64,000 nucleotides of DNA from JANQRX01 sp963663975 (GCA_963663975.2 CAXXRA010000015.1:1-64000), one strand, 5' to 3'. Counted from the first letter of the stretch, positions 15,684 through 25,335 are shown. Notes: generated by a model not told the origin, from the letters alone. Translations and numbers: made by a program.

Positions 15684-17506
15684 TCGGCCGCGTCCATCTG
15701 GGTGACTTTACCTCTCTTGTGGAACCAGCTGGCGATTTCGGCGGTGATGTAGCGTTCGGTGATCGGGGTGCCGTCATAGTGAAGCACCGGGACGAGCCGC
15801 GCCGGATCGAGGCCGGCTTCGTTGATCAGGAGCGTTCTCATCTGTCCGTCGCGGTTCTGTTCGATAACGAAAACCTTCTCGTGCCTGAGGGCGAAATCGG
15901 CGATTTCGCCGTGAAACGGGAACGCCCTGATCCGAAGCGTGTCGAGGTAGATGCCGTCGGCCTCCAGCGCCTCCAGCGCCTCGGTCATGGCCGGCGAGGT
16001 CGAGCCGTAGAAAACCGCGCCGTGGCGCGCCGGCTGCGAGGCGGTCGTCACCACCGGCTTCGGCAGCAACGCCTTGGCCTTGTCGAACTTCTTCAGAAGG
16101 CGGGTGACGTTCTCGACGTAGTCGCCGCCTTCCTCGCTGTAGCGCGCCAGGCTGTTGTGCGAGGTGCCGCGGGTGAAGAAGGCGCCCTTGGTCGGATGGG
16201 TGCCGGGATAGGTGCGGGGGCCGATCCCGTCGTCGTCGCTGTCGACATAGCGGCCAAAGCCCTGCGCGGCGTCGAGTTCTTCAGCGCTCAGCACCTTGCC
16301 GCGATCGTAGCGTCGGTTCTCATCCCATCGCAGCGGCTCGCACAGCCATTCGTTCATGCCGATATCGAGGTCCATCATGACGAAGACCGGCGTTTGCAGG
16401 CGGTCGGCAAGATCGAAGGCGTCGGCGGCGAAGTGGAAGCTCTCGTTCGGGTCTTCGGGTATCAGCAGCACGTGCTTGGTGTCGCCATGGGAGGCGTAGG
16501 CGCAGGTGAGAATGTCGGCCTGCTGGGTCCGGGTCGGCATGCCGGTCGAGGGCCCGCCGCGCTGCACGTCGAAGATCACCGCCGGGATCTCGGCGAAATA
16601 GGCCAGGCCGATGAATTCCTGCATCAGCGAGATGCCGGGGCCGGCCGTGGCGGTAAAGGCCCGGGCGCCGTTCCAGGCCGCACCGATGACCATGCCGAGC
16701 GCGGCCAGCTCGTCTTCCGCCTGCACCACGGCGTAGCGGTTCTTGCCCGTGTCGGGATCGACCCGATAGCGCTGGCAGTGGTTGGTGAACGCCTCGGCCA
16801 GCGACGTCGATGGCGTGATCGGGTACCAGGCGGCGACGGTCGCCCCGCCGTACACGCAGCCGAGCCCGGCCGCATTGTTGCCCTCCAGGAAGATGCGCTC
16901 GCCGACCGCGTCGGCGCGTTTAACGCCGATATCGATCGCGCCGGCCAGTTCCTCACCGGCGTAGTCGCGGCCGAGGCCAAGCGCCTCGATATTGGGCGCG
17001 ATCAGTTTTTCCTTACGCGCGAACAATTCACGGATCAGATCCTTCAGCACCTGGTGCTCGATGCCGAGCAGCTCCGCCAGGGCGCCGACATAGACGATGT
17101 TCTTGAACAGCTGGCGCTGACGCAGATCGGTATAGCGTTCCGCGCAGATCCTGGTCAGCGGGATGCCGACAATCTTGATGTCGTCGCGAAAACGATCAGC
17201 CGGTATGGCCCTTGTGGAGTCGTAGAACAGATGGCCCCCGCTATCGAGCTCGAACATGTCCTGTTCAAAGGTCTGCGGGTTCATGGCGACCATCAGGTCG
17301 ACGCCGCCGCGCCGGCCGATGTGTCCGGCCTCCGAAACCCGGACCTCATACCAGGTCGGCAGGCCCTGGATGTTGGACGGAAAGATATTGCGGGAGGCCA
17401 CCGGCACGCCCATGCGCAGGATCGAGCGGGCGAACAGCCGGTTGGCGCTGGCCGAACCCGATCCGTTGACGTTGGCGAACTTTACGACGAAGTCATTGAT
17501 AGGCAC
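15680..17506 (-). CDS. 2-oxoacid:ferredoxin oxidoreductase, fused gamma-alpha subunit
   Basis: A 608-residue subunit with an N-terminal gamma (catalytic-loop) domain (NGSGSASANRLFARSILRMG, then QGLPTWYEVRVSEAGHIGRR) and an alpha pyrimidine-binding domain from about residue 190 (YGGATVAAWYPITPSTSLAE). The core contains QAEDELAALGMVIGAAWNGA and TATAGPGISLMQEFIGLAYF. A GTG at 17506 (VPINDFVVKF) has GAGGGA upstream and overlaps the preceding stop by 14 bases; an upstream ATG at 17557 would add 17 residues and a longer overlap. It is the middle gene of the cluster and pairs with the beta subunit. Confidence 0.92.
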   Translation of the reverse strand: MPINDFVVKFANVNGSGSASANRLFARSILRMGVPVASRNIFPSNIQGLPTWYEVRVSEAGHIGRRGGVDLMVAMNPQTFEQDMFELDSGGHLFYDSTRAIPADRFRDDIKIVGIPLTRICAERYTDLRQRQLFKNIVYVGALAELLGIEHQVLKDLIRELFARKEKLIAPNIEALGLGRDYAGEELAGAIDIGVKRADAVGERIFLEGNNAAGLGCVYGGATVAAWYPITPSTSLAEAFTNHCQRYRVDPDTGKNRYAVVQAEDELAALGMVIGAAWNGARAFTATAGPGISLMQEFIGLAYFAEIPAVIFDVQRGGPSTGMPTRTQQADILTCAYASHGDTKHVLLIPEDPNESFHFAADAFDLADRLQTPVFVMMDLDIGMNEWLCEPLRWDENRRYDRGKVLSAEELDAAQGFGRYVDSDDDGIGPRTYPGTHPTKGAFFTRGTSHNSLARYSEEGGDYVENVTRLLKKFDKAKALLPKPVVTTASQPARHGAVFYGSTSPAMTEALEALEADGIYLDTLRIRAFPFHGEIADFALRHEKVFVIEQNRDGQMRTLLINEAGLDPARLVPVLHYDGTPITERYITAEIASWFHKRGKVTQMDAAE

Positions 17507-19397
17507 GTCCGGATTGTCCCTCGGCGGTACTGTCGAAACTCGAATGGCCCGCCGCATGGGCCATGTCCAGCAGGAATTTCTGCATGTCCCAGGCGCCCGT
17601 CGGGCACCGTTCGGCGCACAGGCCGCAATGGAGACACAGATCCTCGTCCTTGGCCATGATCCGGCCTGTCTTCAGTGTGTCGGAAACATAGATGTCCTGC
17701 TCGGTATTGGTCGCCGGCACCAGCAGCCGCTTGCGAAGATCATCTTCCGGGCCGTTCGTGGTGAACGTGATGCAGTCCAATGGACAAATGTCCACGCAAG
17801 CATCGCATTCAATGCACAAAGAATCCGTGAACACGGTCTGCACGTCGCAGTTCAGGCAGCGCTGGGCCTCATCATATCCCTCCAGCTGGTCGAACCCCAC
17901 TTCGACCTCTTCCGAGATGTCGGCCAGGGTGATCTGCTGGTCCTGCCACCTGACCCGGCGGCGCATTTCGAGCGAGATGTCGCTGTCATAGCTCCATTCG
18001 TGGATGCCCATCTTGTGGCTCGCCAGCGTGACCCGAGGGGGAGGCCGGTCGTGAACATCCCGGCCGCGGCAGAGCTTGTCGATCGACACCGCCGCGTCAT
18101 GGCCATGGGCGACCGCCCAGATGATGTTTTTGGGGCCGAAGGCGGGATCGCCGCCGAAAAACACCGCAGGCAATGAGCTCTGATAGGTGACCGGGTCGAT
18201 CTTGGGCATATCGTGGTCGTCGAACTCCATGCCGATATCACGCTCGATCCACGGGAAGGCGTTTTCCTGGCCGATCGCCACCAGCACATCATCGCATTCA
18301 TGGTGAATGTCGGGTTCGCCGGTCGGCACCAGAGTGCGGCGGCCGTCATCGCCGTAATGCGCCTCGACCTTTTCGGACGTCACGCCCGTCAGCTTGCCGT
18401 CGTCATGGGTCAACGCCTTGGGGACCAGATAGTTGAGGATCGGGATGCCTTCCTGCATGGCGTCTTCCTTCTCCCACGGAGACGCCTTCATTTCCTCGAA
18501 GCCGGAGCGCACGATGACCTTGACGTCGTCGGCGCCGAGGCGCCGCGCCGTCCTGCAGCAATCGATCGCCGTGTTGCCGCCACCCAGGACGATCACACGC
18601 TTGCCGATTGAATCGATGTGTCCGAACGACACGCTGGAAAGCCAGTCGATGCCGATGTGAGTGTGATCGGTGGTTTCCTGCCGCCCCGGCAGGTCGAGGT
18701 CGCGTCCGCGCGGCGCGCCGGTACCGATGAAGATCGCGTCGAAGCCCTCCTCCATCAGGTCCTTCAGGCTGCCCACATAGTGCCCGAATCGGGTCTCAAC
18801 GCCGCCGATGCCGATGATGTATCCGACTTCCTCGTCGATCACCGATTCCGGCAGGCGGAAGCGCGGGATTTGGCTACGGATCATACCGCCGGCGCGGCTG
18901 TCGGAATCGATCAGCACCAACTCGTAGCCAATCTGGGCCAGGTCGCACGCGACCGTCAGCGAGGCCGGTCCGGCACCGACCAGGGCGATCCGCTTGCCGT
19001 TACCCTCACGCGGCGCGACGGGCAGGCGATCCCGGATATCGGTCTTGTTGTCGGCCGCCACCCGTTTAAGCCGGCAGATCGCAACCGGTTCCTTCTCGAC
19101 CCGACCGCGCCGGCAGGCCGGCTCACATGGCCGATCGCACGTCCGGCCCAAAATTCCCGGGAAGACGTTGGAGTGCCAGTTGACCATATAGGCGTCGGAG
19201 TATTCGCCGGCGGCGATCAGCCGGATGTATTCCGGCACCGGCGTGTGCGCCGGGCACGCCCACTGGCAATCCACGACCTTGTGAAAATAATTGGGATCGG
19301 AGACGTTGGTCGCCGGCACGCCCGACGTTCCCGGATGAGGTCGCCCCTCGGGCTCGGTTTCGGCCCCGTCCTCCGGGACTTCCCGTTCCATTGTCAC
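17493..19397 (-). CDS. GltD-like NAD(P)H flavoprotein with C-terminal 2x[4Fe-4S] ferredoxin domain
   Basis: A 634-residue protein. The N-terminal Fe-S domain (CQWACPAHTPVPEYIR, then GRTCDRPCEPACRRG) resembles the glutamate-synthase small subunit; the FAD site is ALVGAGPASLTVACDLAQIG near residue 137, the NAD(P)H site VIVLGGGNTAIDCCRTARRL near 275, and the C-terminal flavin motif FFGGDPAFGPKNIIWAVAHG near 410. The last 110 residues hold two ferredoxin clusters, CIECDACVDICPLDC and CLHCGLCAERCP. No glutamate-synthase large subunit is near. Placed ahead of the 2-oxoacid oxidoreductase genes with overlapping starts, it most likely moves electrons between ferredoxin and NAD(P)H. The direction is unknown. 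Confidence 0.9.
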   Translation of the reverse strand: MTMEREVPEDGAETEPEGRPHPGTSGVPATNVSDPNYFHKVVDCQWACPAHTPVPEYIRLIAAGEYSDAYMVNWHSNVFPGILGRTCDRPCEPACRRGRVEKEPVAICRLKRVAADNKTDIRDRLPVAPREGNGKRIALVGAGPASLTVACDLAQIGYELVLIDSDSRAGGMIRSQIPRFRLPESVIDEEVGYIIGIGGVETRFGHYVGSLKDLMEEGFDAIFIGTGAPRGRDLDLPGRQETTDHTHIGIDWLSSVSFGHIDSIGKRVIVLGGGNTAIDCCRTARRLGADDVKVIVRSGFEEMKASPWEKEDAMQEGIPILNYLVPKALTHDDGKLTGVTSEKVEAHYGDDGRRTLVPTGEPDIHHECDDVLVAIGQENAFPWIERDIGMEFDDHDMPKIDPVTYQSSLPAVFFGGDPAFGPKNIIWAVAHGHDAAVSIDKLCRGRDVHDRPPPRVTLASHKMGIHEWSYDSDISLEMRRRVRWQDQQITLADISEEVEVGFDQLEGYDEAQRCLNCDVQTVFTDSLCIECDACVDICPLDCITFTTNGPEDDLRKRLLVPATNTEQDIYVSDTLKTGRIMAKDEDLCLHCGLCAERCPTGAWDMQKFLLDMAHAAGHSSFDSTAEGQSGRAYQ

Positions 19398-19474
19398 GGC
19401 TTGCCTCTACCGGGCCGTCACGCCTTTTACCGAAAGTATGCTTGCAGAGTCCTGGCCGCAAATAAAGAGCCGTG

Positions 19475-19491
19475 CAACAAAAAATTTGTTG
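19475..19491. promoter_or_regulatory. AT-rich palindrome in a divergent promoter region
   Basis: CAACAAAAAATTTGTTG has perfect 7-base arms (CAACAAA/TTTGTTG) around AAA. It lies in the 244-base gap between the leftward GltD-like gene and the rightward RND adaptor gene, 78 bases from the former start. A dimeric regulator site is plausible; terminator function is unlikely because the adjoining genes diverge. Confidence 0.35.
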
Positions 19492-19641
19492 TGATTTCGG
19501 GCGACCAACCCCCGGTTCGACCGTCTCCATGGGAACGCTCGCTCGAAAATCCCATCGTTTGGGCTAGTTGCACATACGCCAATAGGGTGACAGGTGTTCC
19601 CGGCGTGACCGCCGTGAGAGAGTCCGGGCTCGAGGTACGAC

Positions 19642-21141
19642 ATGTCACTTGCCAAACAGCTTGTTGTCTCAGCAATCCTTGTCGTCGCCGGTGTTGCGGC
19701 CTGGTGGGCGTTTGAGCGGGGCTATTTCTCCTCCGATGGGGCAGTGACCTCGGCCGGCCCTCCATCCGGCACGCCGACAACGCAGGGTGGCGATTTTCAG
19801 GGACGAAGACAGCCGGGTCAGGCGGGACGGACAGGTCCGCCCGGTGCCGGCGGGCCGCGCCGTCCCGGCGCCGGCCCGGATGCGGTCACCGGTTTGCAGC
19901 CGCCCGCTGGCGGCCCCGGCGCCGGCAGTCGGCGTCTCGAGGGACGTGACCGCGCCGGGCAGGCGGGAAGGTCAGGGCCACCCGGCGGCGGCAGGCGCGG
20001 TCCTGGAGGCTTTGGCCGTGGGGCCACGCTGGTGATCACGGCCGAGGTCGGCATTGACACCTCCGGTCTGGAAGTTCGGGCCATCGGCACGGCGCAGGCC
20101 GCCCGCGCCGTCACCATTTTTCCCGAGATCACCGGCGTGGTGGAAGAGGTCACCTTTGCCTCCGGGGCCAGGGTCGAGACCGGCGATGTTCTGATCCGGT
20201 TGAATGCCGCCGACCAGATGGTCGCCCGCGATCTGGCTCGGGTCATGCTCGACAGCGCTCGCTCGGCGCTGGCCAGGGCAGAGCGGTTGGCCCAGTCCAA
20301 CAACATCACCTCGGTCGCGTTAGCCGACGCCCGTACGGATGTCGCGCGCGCCGAAATCGATCTCCGTGACGCCGAAGTCGATCTCGCCAAACGTTCGCTC
20401 GCGGCACCGTTCTCCGGAACGATCGGAATGACTGATCTCACCATCGGCGATCTGGTGACCTCGTCGAAGGCGGTGGCCAATCTCGACGATTTGTCCCGCA
20501 TCAAGGTCGAGTTCGACGTGCCGGAGCGAGCCACCGGGCTGGTCAAGGTCAACCAGGAGTTGACCGCCACCGCCCAAGCTTTGCCCGGAATCCGTCTCCT
20601 CGGCGCGATCGCCGAGATCGACAGTCGCGTTGACCCGGTCTCCCGGTCGCTGCGCGTTCGCGCCACGCTTCCCAATTCCGACGGCGCGCTGAAACCGGGC
20701 ATGGCGATCGCCGTGGTCCTCAGATTCGCGGGCGAGGCGCGCACGGAGGTTCCTTCGCTCGCCGTTCAGTGGGATCGCGACGGGCCGTATGTGTGGAAGA
20801 TTGTCGCGGCGACGGCGGTCAGAACGGCGGTCGACATCATCGGCCGGCGCAGCGGGTCGGTCAGCGTTGTCGGTGATATCGCTCTCGGCGATCTCGTGGT
20901 TGTGGAAGGCCTGCAGCGCCTGCGCGACGGCGGCGCCGTCACGCTGGCGGAGCCGGCCTCGGCGCCGGCAACAGTCAACCGGGGTGGCGGGCCCGGCCCC
21001 GGCGAAGCCGGATCGCCCGGCGGACCCGGTGGTGAGGCGGTTTCGGCCGGGCGTCCGCGACCGGGTGGACCCGGTGCCAGGCAGCCCCGTGGCCAAGGTC
21101 GCCGCCAGGGCGGTGCGCAGCCACCGGCCCAGGGCGGATAA
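19642..21141 (+). CDS. RND efflux periplasmic adaptor with Gly/Pro/Arg-rich extensions
   Basis: A 499-residue membrane-fusion protein, longer than the usual 350-400. An N-terminal membrane anchor (VVSAILVVAGVAAWWAF) is followed by about 85 residues of low-complexity Gly/Pro/Arg/Gln, then the lipoyl/hairpin core: VTIFPEITGVVEEVTFASGA, ARAEIDLRDAEVDLAKRSLA and APFSGTIGMTDLTIGDLV. The beta-barrel includes LKPGMAIAVVLRFAG. The last 45 residues are again Gly/Pro/Arg-rich. It couples the RND permease to an outer-membrane channel, but the permease gene 8 bases downstream is inactivated, so this gene is probably relict. Drug or metal specificity cannot be told. Confidence 0.87.
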   Translation: MSLAKQLVVSAILVVAGVAAWWAFERGYFSSDGAVTSAGPPSGTPTTQGGDFQGRRQPGQAGRTGPPGAGGPRRPGAGPDAVTGLQPPAGGPGAGSRRLEGRDRAGQAGRSGPPGGGRRGPGGFGRGATLVITAEVGIDTSGLEVRAIGTAQAARAVTIFPEITGVVEEVTFASGARVETGDVLIRLNAADQMVARDLARVMLDSARSALARAERLAQSNNITSVALADARTDVARAEIDLRDAEVDLAKRSLAAPFSGTIGMTDLTIGDLVTSSKAVANLDDLSRIKVEFDVPERATGLVKVNQELTATAQALPGIRLLGAIAEIDSRVDPVSRSLRVRATLPNSDGALKPGMAIAVVLRFAGEARTEVPSLAVQWDRDGPYVWKIVAATAVRTAVDIIGRRSGSVSVVGDIALGDLVVVEGLQRLRDGGAVTLAEPASAPATVNRGGGPGPGEAGSPGGPGGEAVSAGRPRPGGPGARQPRGQGRRQGGAQPPAQGG

Positions 21142-21149
21142 AGACGAAC

Positions 21150-22448
21150 ATGGAGTCCGGTTCGAGATTCAGCCTCCGGCACGCCGGAAGCGGCATCGCG
21201 GCGCTGTCGGTGCGGCGACCGGTCCTGACGATCGTCGTCAACCTGCTGATCGTCATCGCCGGCATTGCCGCGCTGCTGGCCATCGAAGTCAGGGAGCTGC
21301 CCAATATCGATCGGCCGGTGGTTTCGGTCCGCACCGCCTATAGCGGCGCGACCCCGGAAACCATCGACAAGGAGGTCACCGCCATCATCGAGGGGGCGAT
21401 CGCCCGTACGCCGGGGGTTGCCGCAATTTCCTCCCGTTCAAGCGCCGGATCGAGCCGTATCACGGTGGAGTTCAGCCCGGACACGGACATCAATGTCGCG
21501 GCGGCCGATCTGCGCGATGCGATCGGAAACCTGCGTGACCTGCCCGACGAGGCCGATCCGCCGACCATCGTCAAGGCCGACGCCGACGCCGACCCGATCA
21601 TGCGGGTCGCGGTGACCTCGACGGATTTCACCATTCAGGATCTCACCGCGCTTGCCGATGAGCGCATCGTCGACCGGCTCGCCGCGGTGGAGGGCATTGC
21701 CGATATCCACATCTTCGGCGATCGCGATCCGCTGGTTCAGATCATCATCGATCCCGATCGCCTCGCCGCCCGCCGCCTATCCATCGCCGACCTCAATGCC
21801 GCCCTGTCGTCGGTCACGCTCGACGCTCCGGCCGGTTCGATGTCCGACGCCAACCGGACGTTGCTGGTGCGGGCCGACGCCAGCGCCAGGTCGGAGGCCG
21901 AGATCGGTAACATCCAGATCAATCCGTCGACCCGTGTCAGTGACGTCGCCGACGTGGTTTTCGGGCCCGCCGATCGCACCACCGCACTTCGGATCAACGG
22001 CCGGACCGGTCTGGGGCTCGGTCTCGTCCGCCAGGCGGGCTCCAACACGCTGAAAATCGCGGCCCGGGTCCGCGACGTCGTGGCGGAACTGAACGAGGCA
22101 CTCCCCGACCATATCGATCTCCGCATCACCTCCGATGACGCGATCTTCATCAACGGCGCGATACGGGAGGTTGCCGCCACGCTGGCGATCGCGACGCTGA
22201 TCGTGGTCGCCATCATTTTCGTGTTCCTGCGTTCGGCCTTGATCACGCTCATCCCCGCCATCACCGTGCCGATCTCGCTCGCCGGAACGCTGGCGGCGAT
22301 GTGACTGGTCGGTTTCTCGGTCAACATCCTGACGCTGCTCGCCCTGGTCCTGGCGACCGGGCTGGTGGTCGACGATGTGATCGTCGTCATCGAGAACATC
22401 ACCCGACGGCGGGGTCTCGGGCTGGCATCGCGGGCGGCGGCCGTATTG
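21150..22448 (+). pseudogene. RND efflux permease, 5' part: nonsense codon then IS insertion
   Basis: The reading frame starts well (SVRRPVLTIVVNLLIVIAGI, NIDRPVVSVRTAYSGATPET) and covers the first porter domain and the first transmembrane helices (ATLIVVAIIFVFLRSALITL). At 22302-22304 the codon after GTLAAM is TGA where the family has an aromatic or hydrophobic residue; TGG to TGA is the simplest change. In-frame homology continues past it (FSVNILTLLALVLATGLVVD, then DVIVVIENITRRRGLGLAS) until 22448, where the IS1182-family element interrupts it. The Asp pair needed for proton relay (VVDDVIVV) lies after the stop. No functional pump can be made. Confidence 0.92.
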
Positions 22449-22594
22449 GGCAGATTTTGTTGATTTAGTCGGCCGTCGTTGCGCTTCCGGTGTCCGCACT
22501 TATTAGAAGCGGACTTTTTCGGTCCCGCCTGGGCGTTCGCCCGTGGCGGGATGATCATGGATGCGCGTTTATCGGCTGATGGGCATTGTTCCTG

Positions 22595-22967
22595 TCATGC
22601 TGGTTGGAGGGTCGGCGGCGGTATCGGTCTGAGTTTGGCGAGCCTTCTCAGGTTCTGGGCCGTAGCAGCGAGGAGGAACTCATCCTGGGCCCCGCGCGGC
22701 CCGCGCAAGCGCAATCGACCGAGCTTCAGAATGCGCTTGAGGTGGGCAAACAGCATCTCGACCTTTTTGCGGTCGCGACGCGACTGGTTGAAGGCGGGCG
22801 TGTCGTAGAGCGCCCTGGCGACATCGCGAGCATCCTCGTTGATGTCGCGTGGAATCTTGCGCTGCGGCGTCTTGGGGCAGCACCGCTTTTTTAACGGGCA
22901 AGGGCCGCAGTCATAGGTGCTGGCCAGATATCGGTAGGTGTTGTCACTGTTCAGGCGGCCCGATGAC
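22595..22967 (-). pseudogene. IS1182-family transposase, C-terminal part
   Basis: The minus-strand frame encodes CGPCPLKKRCCPKTPQRKIP, FNQSRRDRKKVEMLFAHLKR and LRRLAKLRPIPPPTLQPA before the stop at 22595. This is the Cys-rich segment and the catalytic-Glu region of the IS1182 transposase. It joins exactly to the N-terminal part at 24268 once the IS5 element is removed (KTLK then SSGRLN). Split by the insertion, it is inactive. Confidence 0.88.
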
Positions 22968-22971
22968 TTAA

Positions 22972-24263
22972 GGGCACCTCTAAAAATCCCTGTTCCGAGC
23001 CTTGATCGGTTATAATCCGGACGGTTTGGCGCGTGGATGTGGGGAACCGACCATGGGCCAAATGGGCTTTTTCGACATCGCGAATCGGTATGCCGGCCTG
23101 GACGCCAAGAACGATCCTTTGGCGAGGATCGACGCGGTGGTTCCGTGGGAGAATTTCCGTGCCCGCCTGGAGGCGATCTGGCGCAAGCCGGCCGAGGAAC
23201 GGAAGTCGCCGGCGGGGCGAAAGCCCTGGGACGCGGTGGCGATGTTCAAGGCGATCGTTCTCTGCGAGCTTTACAATCTCTCGGACGACCAAGTGGAGTA
23301 CCAGCTTCGCGACCGCCTCTCGTTCATGCGGTTCGTAGGGTTCGGTCTTGAGGACAAGGTCCCCGACGCCAAGACGGTGTGGCTCTACCGGGAACAGTTG
23401 GCGCGGGCGGGCATGGTCGAGGCGTTGTTCGAGGACTTCGACGGCTATCTGGAGAAGCAGGGCTACCTGGCGATGGGCGGCCAGATCATCGACGCGTCGA
23501 TCGTACCGGTCCCCAAGCAGCGCAACAGCCGTGACGACAACGCGCGGATCAAGGATGGCGAGACGCCGGAGGGCTGGAAGGACCAGCCGGCAAGCGGTCG
23601 CAGAAGGACACGGACGCACGGTGGACAAAGAAGCATGGCAAGAGCCACTACGGTTACAAGAACCATGTCAACGTGGACCGCCGGCACAAGCTGGTGCGGC
23701 GTTATCAGGTGACCGACGCGGCGGTGCACGACAGCCAGGTCGTGGAGGACATCCTTGATCCGGACAACACGGCCTCGGACGTGTGGGCGGACAGCGCCTA
23801 TCGGTCGGCGGAGATCGAGGCGAAGCTGAAGGAGAAGGGCCTGAACAGCCGCATCCACCGCAAGGGGCATCGCGACAAGCCGCTGAGCGAGCGGGAGAAG
23901 CGGGGCAACAAGGCCCGTTCGAAGGTGCGGGCGCGCGTCGAGCACGTGTTCGGGGCCCAGAGCAACGACATGGGCGGGACGCTGGTGCGCAGTATCGGGC
24001 TGGTACGGGCGAGGGCGCGGATCGGGCTGAAGAACCTCGCCTACAACATGCGCCGCCTGGTGCAGCTGGAGCGTCTCGCCGCGGCGGCGCCAACGTGATG
24101 GTCATCAGGGGAGAAGTCTGCCTGGAGCCCCCATTGACAGGGAAACAGACCCGCCGGGGAGCCGGAGAAGGCCGAAAACCCAGACGCCAACCCCGCTCAT
24201 GACCCGCGAGAACCGCACAACCTGTCGAGTTTCACGTCAGTCGCATTATTTTTCGAGGTGCCC
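22972..24263. mobile_element. IS5-family insertion sequence nested in the IS1182-family element
   Basis: The element is 1292 bp. The ends are GGGCACCTC (22972) and its complement (24255-24263), extending imperfectly to AGGGCACCTCTAAAAAT versus AGGGCACCTCGAAAAAT. The flanks are TTAA on both sides (22968-22971 and 24264-24267), consistent with the TA-centred targets of IS5 relatives. It disrupts the transposase gene of the older element. Confidence 0.9.
23053..24098 (+). pseudogene. IS5-family transposase with a single frameshift
   Basis: The first part (MGQMGFFDIANRYAGLDAKN, then RKPWDAVAMFKAIVLCELYN, then DASIVPVPKQRN with the first catalytic Asp) is in one frame to about 23592. The rest (KRSQKDTDARWTKKHGKSHY, YGYKNHVNVDRRHKLVRRYQ, DNTASDVWADSAYRS with the second Asp, and RARVEHVFGAQ with Glu) is in the -1 frame. 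The join lies at CCGGCAAGCGG near 23592-23600. No A/T-rich slippery site is present, so a one-base deletion is more likely than programmed frameshifting. Confidence 0.85.
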
Positions 24264-24267
24264 TTAA

Positions 24268-25252
24268 GCGTCTTTCCCGCCGGGCATACATAGACATTAT
24301 TATCCTCCTGCCACTGGAAGTCGGCTCTGGAGAAGGTGCCATCGTCGCGCTTTGATTTGTCGAACACCGGGATGTGCGGAGCGATGCCTCTGTCCTTGAC
24401 CAGCCAGGCCAGCATCGGTGCCGCCCCATAGGCACTGTCGCCGGCCAGCCGTTTTGGCTTGAGGCCAAAGCGCTCTTCGGTTCGGTTGATCATGGTCTGG
24501 GCTGCTCCCACCTCGGCCTGCCGGATGGCACGGGTCGCCTCGACATCGACGATGATCCCATGGTCGGTATCGGCCAGATAATTGTCGGCATAGGCAAAGA
24601 AGGCCGGACCGCGCTGGGCGCCGGTCCATTGAGCTGCCGGGTCGGACGGGGAGACGAACTTCGGTGTCACGCTGCTGGCTGCTCCGAAGGCGGCATCATT
24701 GAGCGTGGCCAGATAATCCCGGACCGCCTGTGTGGCGTCAGCAGGAATATTCTCCAAGCTCCATTCCTGGCCTGGCACCGAGCGCTGCTTGTTGGCATCG
24801 GCCTGGATCAGGCTGGCATCGACGGCAAAGCCTTCCCCGCCGACAAGGCCTTCCGACATGCAGCGGCGCACCACCGTCTCGAATACATGACGCAGAAGAC
24901 CACTCTGCCGGAAGCGGCCATTGCGATTGAGCGAGAAGGTCGAATGGTCTGGCACGCTGCCATCGAGACCCAGGCGACAGAACCAGCGATAGGCAAGATT
25001 GAGATGGACCTCCTCGCATAGCCGCCGCTCCGAGCGGATGGCGAAGCAGTAGCCGACAATCAGCATCCGGATCATCAGCTCTGGATCAACCGAAGGCCGA
25101 CCAATGGTACTGTAGAACGGCTTCAGCTTGACCCGCAGATCGCCCAGATCGAGAAACCGATCGATCTGCCTCAGCTGGTGATCTTCCGGAACGTGATCCT
25201 CAAGGCAGAAGTCGTAGAAAAGCCGTTCCGGTGCCGCCTGCAGTCCCATCAT
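24268..25252 (-). pseudogene. IS1182-family transposase, N-terminal part
   Basis: About 328 codons from the ATG at 25252: MMGLQAAPERLFYDFCLEDH, then RPSVDPELMIRMLIVGYCFA, SVPDHSTFSLNRNGRF and the catalytic Asp in EGFAVDASLIQADANKQRS. The middle region has DHGIIVDVEATRAIRQAE and LAGDSAYGAAPMLAWLV with the second Asp. The frame leaves homology at KTLKG, where the IS5 element starts; the C-terminal part lies at 22595-22967. Confidence 0.9.
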
Positions 25253-25335
25253 CGCATCCATCCCACGAGCAAATCACTCAAAGGACGGAATCACGCCAAC
25301 CGCCACCGATCAAGCCCAACTAAATCAACAAAATC

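Larger units (their letters stand above)
22453..25335. mobile_element. IS1182-family insertion sequence carrying a nested IS5-family element
   Basis: The ends are 17-bp perfect inverted repeats, GATTTTGTTGATTTAGT, at 22453 and its complement ending at 25335. Both sides carry the 4-base target duplication GGCA (22449-22452 and 25336-25339). Removing the element and one GGCA restores the RND reading frame across the junction (VLG then TDQVFFAVI). Without the nested IS5 element and its duplication, the element is about 1.59 kb, normal for the family. Confidence 0.93.

Noticed and set aside
13011..15752. A 913-codon open frame on the plus strand
   Set aside because: It is antisense to hldE and the 2-oxoacid oxidoreductase beta gene. 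Its His/Arg/Gly-rich composition is a typical shadow of high-GC coding DNA, and it has no recognisable domain.
15719..17659. A 646-codon open frame on the plus strand
   Set aside because: Antisense shadow of the gamma-alpha subunit gene; no motif and biased composition.
23592..23600. Programmed -1 frameshift in the IS5 transposase
   Set aside because: The site CCGGCAAGCGG lacks a slippery heptamer and a visible downstream stem; a simple deletion is preferred, though not excluded.
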